Virus record (IMG/VR): IMGVR_UViG_3300008266_000180
Coordinates: 1 to 37,860 of that record
From: a virus
DNA length: 37,860 bases
Reading direction: 5' to 3' (one strand)
In this document: positions 1 to 7,659 of the stretch, piece after piece
How the letters are laid out: each line of letters begins with the position of its first letter
Numbering within the stretch: position 1 is the stretch's first letter
The notes under the pieces: model-generated
What the model saw: only the letters and a program-made list of their open reading frames with translations
Told to the model about the DNA's origin: nothing
Databases searched by the model: none
Translations under genes and position numbers: made by a program

Positions 1-114
1 ACGGAGATCGGGGATCTGAACTTCGCTTCGGCGGAAAGCGACCCTGACAACATCGTCTCCGCTGAGACCCTTGGCGACGACATCATCTTCTACGGTCAGA
101 ACACGACCGAATGG
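1..114 (+). repeat. Terminal direct repeat, left copy
   Basis: Bases 1-114 are identical to 37747-37860. The repeat lies inside the coding frame of the gp10-like gene and joins it in frame, so it is the overlap of a circular or circularly permuted molecule, not an internal duplication. Confidence 0.95.
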
Positions 115-900
115 CACTCGCCCACGTCGGACATCGACATCCCCTTCATCCGCAACGGTGGCCGGCGCTATGACAAGGGCTCCGCTGCCCAGTTCACAGC
201 GGTGAAGATCGACAACACGATCTTCTGGGTGGGCACGGCTCAACAGGGCGCCGACCTTCAGGTCTACCGCGCTTCCGCTGTTCCGGTGGCAATCTCGAAC
301 GAGGGCATCGAGGCGGCGCTTGCTGCCTGCGCCGACATCACCCAAGCCTCTGCTGTCGCCATCGTCTCGACCGGCCACAGCTTCTACGTCCTCAACATCC
401 CCGGCGTCGGAACCTATGCTTACGACGTTAAAACTGGGCTGTGGGGCAACTGGGAGAGCTTCGGGCAGACGACCTTCCGCGTTCAGTGCGGGGCCGATGG
501 GGTCTACGGCGACGCCATCAACGGCAAGCTCTGGACCATCGACCCTGACCGGCGCACCGATGGGGATGACACGATCATCTATCTGGCCTCCAGCTTCCTT
601 GCTGTTCCCGAGGGGACATACCGCCTCAACGGCCTTCGCCTGAACCTGAAGACGGGCGTCGGCGCTCCTGACGGCAACCCTGTCGTTGAGTTCCGATACG
701 CGGAAACCGGGGGCGAGGATTGGTCCACATGGCGGGAGGCCTCGATAGGCTCGCCGGGCAACCATCCCTCCGTCATCTGGCGTCAACTCGGCATGATCAA
801 GCCGCCCGGAAGGTCGCTGGAGTTCCGCTTCTCCGGTGGCGCTGACTTCGTGCCCCACGAGGTCACGGCTGACCTTGTGAAAGGGAGCGACCGGCTGTGA
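1..900 (+). CDS. P22 gp10-like packaged-DNA stabilisation / head-completion protein, 3' part
   Basis: This is the 3' two thirds of a gene that starts at 37291; the ends of the window overlap and the frame is kept across the join, giving 451 aa in total (P22 gp10 is about 470). The reading frame is open from base 1. A stretch with SDPDNIV followed by FYGQNTTEW matches the gp10 family pattern (SDPD, then a hydrophobic strand and a G-x-x-T-x-E motif) typical of a beta-propeller-like protein. Family knowledge: gp10 plugs the portal channel after packaging and joins the short tail. A gp4-like gene and a P22-type portal elsewhere in the operon support this. It ends in a GTGA overlap with the next small gene. 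Confidence 0.75.
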   Translation, partial: TEIGDLNFASAESDPDNIVSAETLGDDIIFYGQNTTEWHSPTSDIDIPFIRNGGRRYDKGSAAQFTAVKIDNTIFWVGTAQQGADLQVYRASAVPVAISNEGIEAALAACADITQASAVAIVSTGHSFYVLNIPGVGTYAYDVKTGLWGNWESFGQTTFRVQCGADGVYGDAINGKLWTIDPDRRTDGDDTIIYLASSFLAVPEGTYRLNGLRLNLKTGVGAPDGNPVVEFRYAETGGEDWSTWREASIGSPGNHPSVIWRQLGMIKPPGRSLEFRFSGGADFVPHEVTADLVKGSDRL

Positions 901-1040
901 CGCTTCCCCCGCTTCCCCCGTGGTCTGAGCCGATCCTCGACCAGAGCGGCGCCATGACGAAGGTCTGGCGCACCTACTTCGAGAAGCTGGCGCAGGTCAT
1001 GGCCGACCACGAAACCCGAATTGAAACCCTGGAGCCCTGA
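897..1040 (+). CDS. Small phage protein, 47 aa (PPLPPW motif)
   Basis: The GTG start overlaps the stop of the gp10-like gene (GTGA) and its TGA overlaps the ATG of the next gene (TGATG). Double overlap is strong evidence for translation of a gene this short. The product begins with a proline-rich PPLPPWSEP, then a predicted helix ending HETRIETLEP. Small proteins with a PxLPxW start followed by D-x-x-G and a W-x-x-[FY] helix are common next to phage tail genes, but I know no function for them. No signal peptide or TM segment is visible. Confidence 0.7.
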   Translation: MTLPPLPPWSEPILDQSGAMTKVWRTYFEKLAQVMADHETRIETLEP

Positions 1041-1645
1041 TGCGGCATTTCCTGAAGATCGCGGACAGCGTCAACGTGACGCCCCTGCTGGAACAGATCA
1101 CCCGCAACCAACACCTGTTCAACGAAAACCCCTTCCGCTCGACGTTCGAGGGGACGCCGTTCTCAGGGTGCGACGACATTCTGCTCCGCTTCTCCCCGCC
1201 TGATCAGTCGCACGTTCAGGGCGGCTTCGTCGGGAATGAGGAATGTGTCTGGTATCCGGCCCGCGACGTTCTCACCGAGGCGTGGCCGCTGATCCGGGGG
1301 CTCCTTGCCAATGTCGGTGGCTATGAGGTGGGCCGGGTCATCGTCTCCCGCCTGAAGCCCGGCGCCAAGGTTGACCCGCACATCGACAACCAGGGCATTT
1401 ACAACAACCACGGCGACCGCGCCCGTTATCACATCGTCCTGCAAGGTGGACCGGGTTCCAACTTCTACAACGCCGACACCGAGGGTGAGGGCGACGACAT
1501 GAAGCTGGTCGAAGGCGGGGTTGAGGTCGTCAACATGCGCGACGGCGAAGTGTGGTGGTTCAACGCCGCCAAGCTTCACTGGGTCAAGAACGAGAGCGCG
1601 GATGACCGCATCCATCTGCTGGTGGACGTGAGGCTCTACAAATGA
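1040..1645 (+). CDS. Aspartyl/asparaginyl beta-hydroxylase-like Fe(II)/2-oxoglutarate enzyme
   Basis: 201 aa. The C-terminal half (about residues 95-200) has the double-stranded beta-helix pattern of the Asp/Asn beta-hydroxylase family: H114-x-D116 in DPHIDN, R129-x-H131 in RARYHIVL, a late H180 in KLHWVKN, and R190-x-H in RIHLLVDVR. These are the expected metal and 2-oxoglutarate ligands. Known relatives hydroxylate amino-acid side chains, but the substrate cannot be read from sequence. The gene is embedded in the structural operon, overlapping its neighbours by 1 and 4 bp. It may modify a virion or host protein (inference). An alternative is another cupin-fold oxygenase. Confidence 0.75.
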   Translation: MRHFLKIADSVNVTPLLEQITRNQHLFNENPFRSTFEGTPFSGCDDILLRFSPPDQSHVQGGFVGNEECVWYPARDVLTEAWPLIRGLLANVGGYEVGRVIVSRLKPGAKVDPHIDNQGIYNNHGDRARYHIVLQGGPGSNFYNADTEGEGDDMKLVEGGVEVVNMRDGEVWWFNAAKLHWVKNESADDRIHLLVDVRLYK

Positions 1646-2088
1646 CCGTCGCGACCGTCGAGAGCTTCACCGACCACATCGAGGAGCTGATGCCGATCCT
1701 TCCGCTGCACCATGCGGAACTCGCCATCGACCCGCAGGAAATCCCGCTGGACCCGAAGTGGGATATTTACCGGGCTCGGGACGCGGCGGGCCAGATCCTT
1801 TTCATCACCCTCCGCAAGCGTGGCGAGCTGATCGGCTACTTCATCGGTTTCATCCTCGAAAGCCTCCACAACGACCTTCGTCTCTGTGTGCAGGATATCT
1901 TCTACGTCCGCGAAGAGGAGCGCCGGCAGGGGGCCGGTGACGTGCTGTTCAAGGCCCTGAAGTCGGAAGCCAAGCGGCGCGGCGTCGGGCGGATCATCGT
2001 GGCCTGCAAGACGCACCTTCCGGCGGGTCCCTTCTTTGAGGCTCACGGCTTCTCTCACATCGAAAAATCGTACTGGATGAAACTCTAA
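1642..2088 (+). CDS. GNAT-family N-acetyltransferase
   Basis: 148 aa; starts in an ATGA overlap with the hydroxylase-like gene. The central part DIFYVREEERRQGAG carries the acetyl-CoA loop of GNAT enzymes (R/Q-x-x-G-x-G/A, here RRQGAG, about residue 95), after the VQDIFV-type beta-4 strand. It is followed by an alpha helix (LFKALKSEAKRRG) and the FFEAHGF motif near the C-terminus, also typical of GNAT. Family role: transfer of an acetyl group to an amine. The substrate is unknown. Its pairing with a hydroxylase inside the virion operon suggests protein modification (inference). Confidence 0.75.
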   Translation: MTVATVESFTDHIEELMPILPLHHAELAIDPQEIPLDPKWDIYRARDAAGQILFITLRKRGELIGYFIGFILESLHNDLRLCVQDIFYVREEERRQGAGDVLFKALKSEAKRRGVGRIIVACKTHLPAGPFFEAHGFSHIEKSYWMKL

Positions 2089-2720
2089 TGGGCATGATCG
2101 CGGCAGCAGTGATCGGGGCGGTCGGCGCTATCGGCGGCGCTGCGGTCAGTTCCAAGGGCAACAAGGACGCGGCTGCAAAGCAGGAAAACGCGACCAAGAA
2201 CACGTTGACCCTGCAAAAGTACCAGTACGATCAGACGCGGGCCGATCAGGAGCCGTGGCGCAAGTTCGGGCAGAACGCGCTGGCGAACCTGTCTGACCCG
2301 ATGAAGAACTTCTACGAGAGCCCGGACTATCAGTTCCGGCTGTCGCGGGGTCTGGAAGGCGTCACGCAGAACAAGGCGGTGGCTGGCCTGCTCAAGTCAG
2401 GGTCGGCTTTGAAGGGGCTCAACGATTACGCCGGGGCTTCGGCCTCTGCCGAGTTCGGCGACTACTACAACCGCCAGCTTGCGGGCGCCGGTCTGGGTCA
2501 AACCGCCAACGCGGCCAACCAGCAGGCGGGGCAGGCCTACGCCAACGCGGCCAGCCAAGCGAACCAGCAGAACGCCCTCGCCGGGATGCAGTCGAGCTAC
2601 AACAACAGCCAGATGTGGGGTCAGGCGTTTGGCCAGATCGCGGGCATCGGGGTTAACTACTTCAACAACCAGGGGGCGGCCCCCAACACCCAAAACACCG
2701 TCAACAGGACGCGCGGCTGA
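2088..2720 (+). CDS. Ejection / DNA transfer protein (p32-like)
   Basis: 210 aa, starting in a TAATG overlap. The hydrophobic N-terminus is rich in Gly/Ala (AAAVIGAVGAIGGAAV) and could insert in a membrane. The middle has the pattern of phage 'DNA transfer protein' families: YDQTRADQEPW, then SPDYQFRLSRGLEG, then SGSALKGLNDYAGASASAEF and YNRQLAGAGLGQ. The C-terminus is Ala/Gln/Asn-rich. By analogy with P22 gp7 and T7 internal proteins it is probably packaged in the capsid and ejected to form a trans-envelope channel. It heads a run of four such genes. Confidence 0.7.
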   Translation: MGMIAAAVIGAVGAIGGAAVSSKGNKDAAAKQENATKNTLTLQKYQYDQTRADQEPWRKFGQNALANLSDPMKNFYESPDYQFRLSRGLEGVTQNKAVAGLLKSGSALKGLNDYAGASASAEFGDYYNRQLAGAGLGQTANAANQQAGQAYANAASQANQQNALAGMQSSYNNSQMWGQAFGQIAGIGVNYFNNQGAAPNTQNTVNRTRG

Positions 2721-3493
2721 TGGCATTTAATCCTCTCGGAGCGGTTCAGGAAGGCTATGAGTTCGCTCAGGGCCTCCGCGACCGCCGCACGATGAACAAC
2801 GCCGGCAACGCCTTGGCGGGTGGCGACTATCGCGGCGGGGCCAATGCTCTGCTGTCAGGTGGTATGTTGGATCAAGGCATGGGCCTGCTCAACTACGACC
2901 AGCGCAATCAAGAAGCCCAAGCCAAGGCGATGCAGCAGCAGGCCGAAGCGGAGAAGGCGGCCAAGGTGGAGCAGGCGCAAATCCTGCTGCGTGGCGCTGA
3001 AGCCCTTCGCCAGCGTCCCGAAGCCGAGCGGATGGCGGCCATGCAGGGCGAAATCCTGCCGCAGCTCGTCCAGATGGGCCTAGACCAATCGCCGGAGGGT
3101 CAACAGATCATCCAGCGCATCATGCAGGGCGGGTTGAGCGACCAGCAGCTCGACAGTTTCATCCAACTGTACGGCGGCGAGCTTCAGAAGCCGGAATGGC
3201 AGATCGTCACCCCCGGCAACGGCCAGCGCCCCTACGCGATCCAGAAGGGCAACCCCGGCTCGTTCCAGTACGTCGGCCCTGAAGTCGCCGGCCCGCAGGG
3301 TGAGTGGAAAGCAGAGGGCGGCAATATGTGGTTCTACCCGGCGGATGGCAGCGAGCCCCGCAAAGGCCCCGCCCTGACGCCCACGCCGAGAACCTACGCG
3401 CCGCCGCGCGCCCGCTCGGGCGGCGGTGGCGGTCGTGGCGGCTCGGGTGGCGGCTACAGTGACATTCCGGCTGGCGCAGTGGTGGTTCGATAA
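2720..3493 (+). CDS. Putative internal virion / ejection protein, Gln-rich with glycine-rich tail
   Basis: 257 aa; ATG overlaps the previous stop. A short N-terminal helical region is followed by a long charged coiled-coil-like stretch rich in Q, A, E and K (about residues 55-110), then a small beta-rich segment (EWQIVTPGNGQRPYAIQ and GEWKAEGGNMWFYPADG). A Pro/Ala and poly-Gly linker near residue 230 precedes a short hydrophobic end. I do not recognise a family. Position between the p32-like protein and the large internal protein, plus helical composition, suggest an ejection protein (inference). Confidence 0.6.
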   Translation: MAFNPLGAVQEGYEFAQGLRDRRTMNNAGNALAGGDYRGGANALLSGGMLDQGMGLLNYDQRNQEAQAKAMQQQAEAEKAAKVEQAQILLRGAEALRQRPEAERMAAMQGEILPQLVQMGLDQSPEGQQIIQRIMQGGLSDQQLDSFIQLYGGELQKPEWQIVTPGNGQRPYAIQKGNPGSFQYVGPEVAGPQGEWKAEGGNMWFYPADGSEPRKGPALTPTPRTYAPPRARSGGGGGRGGSGGGYSDIPAGAVVVR

Positions 3494-4278
3494 TGGCAGG
3501 CAAACAGGCCCCCGAGGGCACCGTCATCCAGCTCAAAGACGGCTCCATGCAGATCAAGCGTGGAGGCGTCTGGACGACCTATCAGGGGGCCGATCAGTCC
3601 GCTCCGGGCGCGGCCTATTTCGGCGCACCGGGGGGCACGGCCAAGATCCCGCAGCAGGAGGAAATTCTGCTCAAGGACGCCCGCAAGGCCTCCCAATCGG
3701 CGAGGGGCGCCGCGTCGGAAGCCGCCCGCTTTGAGAACCTGAACAGGGATGTCTGGACTGGCGGCCTGGACGACATCGGCGTCGTCGGCTGGGCCACATC
3801 GCTGCTCAATCCGAAGAAATCGGAGATGCGCGCCATCAGCGAGAAGATGGTTCCACTTCAGCGCGAGGCGGGCTCCGGCGCCATGTCTGACCGCGATGTG
3901 GAAATGTACCGCGCCGCTGTTCCGGCCATCGACAAGCCCGGCCCGACCAACCAAGCCATCGCTGCGGTGACCAAAGCCGCCGCCCGGCGTCAGAGCGATT
4001 ATGTCGCGTTCCTCGACTACTACGTCAACCGCAACGGCTCCCTGCGAGGTGCTGAGGAGGCGTGGCAGGCCTACGCGGACAAGAACCCCCTGTTTGGCAA
4101 GGGCAAGACGGGAACGACAGTTCTCGCCACCCCCGGCTGGCGTCAATGGTTCGGCGTCGGCCCCGTGGGTGGCGCTCGCCCCCCGTCTGCGCCTGCAAGG
4201 CCCGCTGCGGCCCCTGCGCGTCCTGCCGCCAAGCCCAAGCGTGACCCCGCCAAAGACCCTCTGGGATTGTTCAAATGA
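3493..4278 (+). CDS. Putative internal virion protein
   Basis: 261 aa; overlaps both neighbours (TAATG at the start, ATGA at the end). The N-terminus has a small beta unit (GTVIQLKDGSMQIKRGGVW), followed by a mostly alpha-helical body (LLKDARKASQSARGAASEAARF, then EMRAISEKMVPLQREAGSGAMSD). The segment EMYRAAVPAIDKPGPTNQA recurs in phage internal proteins. The C-terminus is a low-complexity Pro/Ala/Lys tail. No catalytic motif is visible. Role as an ejection or internal protein is inferred from position. Confidence 0.6.
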   Translation: MAGKQAPEGTVIQLKDGSMQIKRGGVWTTYQGADQSAPGAAYFGAPGGTAKIPQQEEILLKDARKASQSARGAASEAARFENLNRDVWTGGLDDIGVVGWATSLLNPKKSEMRAISEKMVPLQREAGSGAMSDRDVEMYRAAVPAIDKPGPTNQAIAAVTKAAARRQSDYVAFLDYYVNRNGSLRGAEEAWQAYADKNPLFGKGKTGTTVLATPGWRQWFGVGPVGGARPPSAPARPAAAPARPAAKPKRDPAKDPLGLFK

Positions 4279-6266
4279 GCCTGAAGGCCTTTCGCGCGCA
4301 ACACCCCGAGTACAACGACGTGAGCGACCGCGATCTGGCGGATGCGCTCTACAAGAAGCACTATGCGGACGTGCCGCGCGCGGAATTTGACAAGCGCATG
4401 GGGATGGCGCCGGCCCGTCCTGCCGAGCCCAAGGCCCCCGCCAAGGGTCGGGGCTCTATGGCTGACCCCTACCGCGTCGGCACCCGCTACAAGGTCGGCT
4501 CGCCTGAGTACCAGCGCGAGGTCGCCAAGATCCCGCTGGGTTCCTACTTCTCCGACCCGCAAGGCAACCTTCGCCAGCGCATCAACCCCGGCGCCGGTCA
4601 GCCGATCCGCAAGCGCAACGTCGAGCGTGTCTCGGGATGGGAACGCGAGGTTACGGGGGGTGTGGCGAACATCAACCGGGGCCTCCTGATCGGTGACGAA
4701 GGTTCCGCCGTTCTGGGGACCATCGGCAACGTCCTGTCGGGCAAGGTCGGCCCGACCACGAAGAACCCTCTCTCCATCGTCAACGGTCTCGGCAACAGCT
4801 TCAACAACGAGCTGGCGAAACAGCGCAGCTATGAAGACGACTTCGACAAGCGTCGCCCGTGGCTTGCCGCTGGCCTGCAAACGACCGGCATGATCCCGAC
4901 CTTGTTCGTCCCTGGTGGCGCTCCCGCTCAGGCAACGACGCGAACCGGGGTCGTCGTTAACACCGCTGGCAACGCCGCTCTACAGGCTGGCGCCTCCGGT
5001 CTCCTTGATCGCGGCACCTATCAGGAGCGGGCAGGGCAGGGCTCTGTCAACGCTCTTGTGGGCGGCGTGGGCGGCGCGGTGGTTGGCAGGGTCATCGCCC
5101 CCAAGACCGTCAAGCCTCCCGCCATGAGCGGCGGCGCAAAGCCGCAGAACGTCTTGCGCGACGCGGGCGTGAGCCTGACCCCCGGTCAACGCATGGGCGG
5201 CTTTGCGAAGAACGCCGAAGACCTCGCCATGCGCGCCCCAATCATCGGCCCGGCTATTTCCGGCGCTCGCAACCGTGGCGTCGAAAGCCTCAACCGCTCC
5301 GTCGCGCTGCAAGCCGTGGCGCCGGTCGGCAAGGGCATCCCCAAGACGGTCAAGCCCGGTTATGATACCGTGCGCTACGTTGATGAAGTCTTGGGCAATG
5401 CCTACGATGACGCCTTCGACATGGTTCCCACTGTAGCGCTGGACGCTCAGTTGAGCGACGACCTGACCAAGATCGCGGAGCGAAGCGTTGACCTCCCTGA
5501 AAGCATGGGCGGGACGTTTGAGCGGATCATCAAAGACCGCCTGACCCGTCTGGGCAAGGCCGGGCTGTCGGGCCGCGACGTGAAGCAGGTCGCCTCCGAG
5601 ATTGGCGATCTGGCGGCGGAGTACCGCGCCAAGGGCGAAAACACCATGGCCGATATGCTGGACGACGTTCGTCAATCGCTCGGCGGTCTGGTGGGACGCA
5701 ACAACCCGGAAGCGGGCGCGCTCATCGCCAAGGCGGACGAGGGCTGGGGTATCTACAAGATGCTCAACAGCGCCGCCGGCAAGGCTGACGCACGCGGCGG
5801 GGTCTACACCCCCGGCCAACTCACGACGGCTGTCAGGGCGGGTGCCCGGCGTCAGGGCGTCAACATGGCGGGCAAGGGCGAGGGCAGGCTGCAAGACCTG
5901 TCGTCGGCGGCTCAACAGGTCATGCCTGACGGCTTCGGCAATCCTGGAACCGCGAACGTGCTCGGCCTTGGCGCTCTTGGCGTCGGCGTCATCACCGAAC
6001 CCACTACGGCCATCACGGCGGCGACCGGCCTTGGCGCGGCGGCAACGCCCTACTTCCTGATGGGTCGGAAGATCCTAGAGGAACTGCCGGTCAGTGCTTC
6101 CGCCGACGATCTCGCAGTTGCTCAACAACGTCTTGCGGAGCTAGCGTCCCGCGACCCACAAGTCCGTGCTCTCCAGCAGGAGCTTGCGGCGCGTCTGGGC
6201 CGGGCGACGGGCGCAGGCGTCGGGTCAGCCAATCAAAGGCCCAGCGCAGCCACAGCCACCCAATAA
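4275..6266 (+). CDS. Large internal virion / ejection protein
   Basis: 663 aa, ATGA overlap with the previous gene. The N-terminus (LKAFRAQHPEYNDVSDRDLADALYKKHY) is a motif often seen at the start of phage internal proteins. Hydrophobic Gly/Ala-rich stretches near residues 235-275 and 550-600 could be membrane-active. The middle (about 360-500) is helical and includes DMLDDVRQSLGGLVGRNNPEAGALIAKADEGW, typical of large internal proteins. No lysozyme or transglycosylase motif was seen. It closes the ejection block. Its last 176 bp are overlapped by a possible gene on the other strand. Confidence 0.65.
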   Translation: MSLKAFRAQHPEYNDVSDRDLADALYKKHYADVPRAEFDKRMGMAPARPAEPKAPAKGRGSMADPYRVGTRYKVGSPEYQREVAKIPLGSYFSDPQGNLRQRINPGAGQPIRKRNVERVSGWEREVTGGVANINRGLLIGDEGSAVLGTIGNVLSGKVGPTTKNPLSIVNGLGNSFNNELAKQRSYEDDFDKRRPWLAAGLQTTGMIPTLFVPGGAPAQATTRTGVVVNTAGNAALQAGASGLLDRGTYQERAGQGSVNALVGGVGGAVVGRVIAPKTVKPPAMSGGAKPQNVLRDAGVSLTPGQRMGGFAKNAEDLAMRAPIIGPAISGARNRGVESLNRSVALQAVAPVGKGIPKTVKPGYDTVRYVDEVLGNAYDDAFDMVPTVALDAQLSDDLTKIAERSVDLPESMGGTFERIIKDRLTRLGKAGLSGRDVKQVASEIGDLAAEYRAKGENTMADMLDDVRQSLGGLVGRNNPEAGALIAKADEGWGIYKMLNSAAGKADARGGVYTPGQLTTAVRAGARRQGVNMAGKGEGRLQDLSSAAQQVMPDGFGNPGTANVLGLGALGVGVITEPTTAITAATGLGAAATPYFLMGRKILEELPVSASADDLAVAQQRLAELASRDPQVRALQQELAARLGRATGAGVGSANQRPSAATATQ

Positions 6267-6354
6267 CGGCTGCGTAGACGAACAGAAACGCCGCGTTAAC
6301 CCATCTGCGGCGGGCGACGTACTCCTCGCCCCATTTCCATCGAATATCCGGCAT
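6091..6354 (-). CDS. Possible antisense single-pass membrane protein, 87 aa
   Basis: Read leftwards from ATG at 6354. The first 29 residues lie in the 115-bp gap before the tail-fibre gene, the rest is antisense to the end of the large internal protein. Residues 1-19 are polar and basic (RWKWGEEYVARRRW), residues 19-43 form a convincing TM segment (VNAAFLFVYAAVIGWLWL), followed by TRRLRP and a Pro/Ala-rich tail, i.e. a normal positive-inside arrangement. No good Shine-Dalgarno spacing. A weak TTGCAT-N16-TATTTA ends 5 nt before the ATG, which would give a leaderless message. Function unknown; could be chance. Confidence 0.35.
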   Translation of the reverse strand: MPDIRWKWGEEYVARRRWVNAAFLFVYAAVIGWLWLRWAFDWLTRRLRPSPGPDAPQAPAGEHGLVGRGTLAPQDVVEQLRDRRRKH

Positions 6355-6381
6355 TCCCCTAAATAACAGGGCTCTCCAGAC

Positions 6382-7308
6382 ATGCAAACCTATCAGCTCG
6401 CCAAGCGGCTCAACGACGCCGGTTTGCAATTGGCAGGCGGCAAGGCGTACTTTCGTATCGCCGGGACCACCACGGCAGCGGTCATCTACACCGACCCCGA
6501 CCTGACCGAAGAACACGCCTATCCCATCGTGGCGGATGCTTCGGGCAATTTCCCCGAGACGGTCTACTTCACCGGGACCGACACCCTGCGGCTCGACATC
6601 ATCGCCAGCGACGGCGACCTGGCGACGCCGCTTGTCCAATCGGAACAGATCAACGTGCCCCAATCGGCGGGCACCATCGACGGCGGGGACATCACCGAGG
6701 CGACCATTCCGGGTTCCGCGCTGGAGCCGGGGGCCATTGAGGATTACCTCGGCTTCACGCCGCAGCAAGACCTTACGGCCCTGACAGCGACGGCAAAGAA
6801 CGCCCTTCTCGACCGGATCGGCGTGGTGTTCCCCTACTTCGGCACGGCGGCCCCTGCCGGCGCCCTGAAGTGCAACGGCGCGACCATCGGTTCCGCTGCC
6901 TCGGGGGCGACGAACGCCAGCGACAGCTATTCCGCCCTGTACGCCCTTCTGTGGGCATGGGCGGCTGCTGACAGCCCGATCCTGACCAGCGCGGGCGCGG
7001 GCTCGACCAGGGGGGCCAGCGCGGCCGCTGACTTCGCGGCAAACAAGCGCCTCACCCTTCCCGACCTTCGCGCCGAGTTCATCCGGGGCCTGGACGACAG
7101 CCGGGGCATCGACACCGCCCGCGCCATCGGTTCGGCTCAAGTCGAGATGATCGGCCCTCACACTCACACGATTGGCGCCAGCTACGACTTCGGAAACGGC
7201 GGTCAGGCGGGCATCAACCCGGTCGGCACGTCGATTTTGACGGACGCCAACAGTGGCACGGAAAACAGGCCCCGCAACGTGGCCCTGCTCTACGCGGTCT
7301 GGTTCTGA
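6382..7308 (+). CDS. Tail fibre protein with C-terminal tail-collar domain
   Basis: 308 aa. The N-terminal ~100 residues form a beta-rich module (GKAYFRIAGTTTAAVIYTDPDLTEE..., with a DASGNFPETVYF motif) common at the base of phage fibres. A short linker (GGDITEATIPGSALEPGAIEDYLGFTP) follows. Residues ~150-308 match the phage tail-collar fold: FPYFGTAAPAGALKCNG at the start, LPDLRAEFIRGLDDSRGID in the middle, GPHTHTI, and the closing ENRPRNVALLYAVWF. Family role: receptor-binding or fibre tip protein. It sits after the ejection genes and before a hairpin region. Confidence 0.8.
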   Translation: MQTYQLAKRLNDAGLQLAGGKAYFRIAGTTTAAVIYTDPDLTEEHAYPIVADASGNFPETVYFTGTDTLRLDIIASDGDLATPLVQSEQINVPQSAGTIDGGDITEATIPGSALEPGAIEDYLGFTPQQDLTALTATAKNALLDRIGVVFPYFGTAAPAGALKCNGATIGSAASGATNASDSYSALYALLWAWAAADSPILTSAGAGSTRGASAAADFAANKRLTLPDLRAEFIRGLDDSRGIDTARAIGSAQVEMIGPHTHTIGASYDFGNGGQAGINPVGTSILTDANSGTENRPRNVALLYAVWF

Positions 7309-7317
7309 CCGCGCAGC

Positions 7318-7373
7318 TCCGGGGGGTGCAACCCCCGGAACCCCGACTAGTGACAGCCGGGTCACGCGTGACC
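7318..7373. terminator. Tandem inverted repeats after the tail-fibre gene (possible weak terminator or operator)
   Basis: Two palindromes lie in the 99-bp gap. The first has an 8-bp perfect stem (TCCGGGGG at 7318-7325 with CCCCCGGA at 7332-7339, 6-nt loop) but no T-run follows, so it would be a weak or factor-dependent terminator, or an RNA-processing site. The second is a 14-bp perfect palindrome GGTCACGCGTGACC at 7360-7373, which looks more like a protein-binding site. Both strands are possible. Confidence 0.4.
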
Positions 7374-7407
7374 GGCGACCCTAACGCACAAAAGCGAGTG
7401 GCCGCTA

Positions 7408-7659
7408 ATGATTACCCCTGAAATTATCAGCCTCGCCCTTGCGGGTGTTACGGCTATCGTCTGGCTGGTTCGCCTGGAGGGACGGGTGAACACCACCGAC
7501 AAGGAAGTCGCGACATTGCGCGCGAAAGCCGACAGTGACGCCAAGTCGTCATCCGAAACGGCTATCGAGATCGTTCGGCTTCAGGAGCAGATCAAACATC
7601 TGACCGATTTAATCGAGCGAATGGCAAAGCCCCCTGAACGGCGCCGGGCGGCCACCTAA
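7408..7659 (+). CDS. Small membrane protein with TM helix and coiled coil
   Basis: 83 aa. Residues 4-22 form a TM segment (PEIISLALAGVTAIVWLV). The rest is a charged heptad-like helix (TTDKEVATLRAKA..., EIVRLQEQIKHLTDLIERM). This layout (N-terminal anchor plus soluble coiled coil) is seen in phage holin-associated or Rz-like proteins and in many uncharacterised phage proteins. It directly precedes the phosphoesterase gene with no gap. Specific role unknown. Confidence 0.65.
   Translation: MITPEIISLALAGVTAIVWLVRLEGRVNTTDKEVATLRAKADSDAKSSSETAIEIVRLQEQIKHLTDLIERMAKPPERRRAAT

Noticed and set aside
4980-5915. 311-codon minus-strand frame opposite the large internal protein
   Set aside because: Antisense shadow; no start signal or domain.
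6355-7365. Upstream part of a 424-codon minus-strand frame opposite the tail-fibre gene
   Set aside because: Only its last 87 codons (6091-6354) look protein-like; the rest is antisense to the fibre and has shadow composition.
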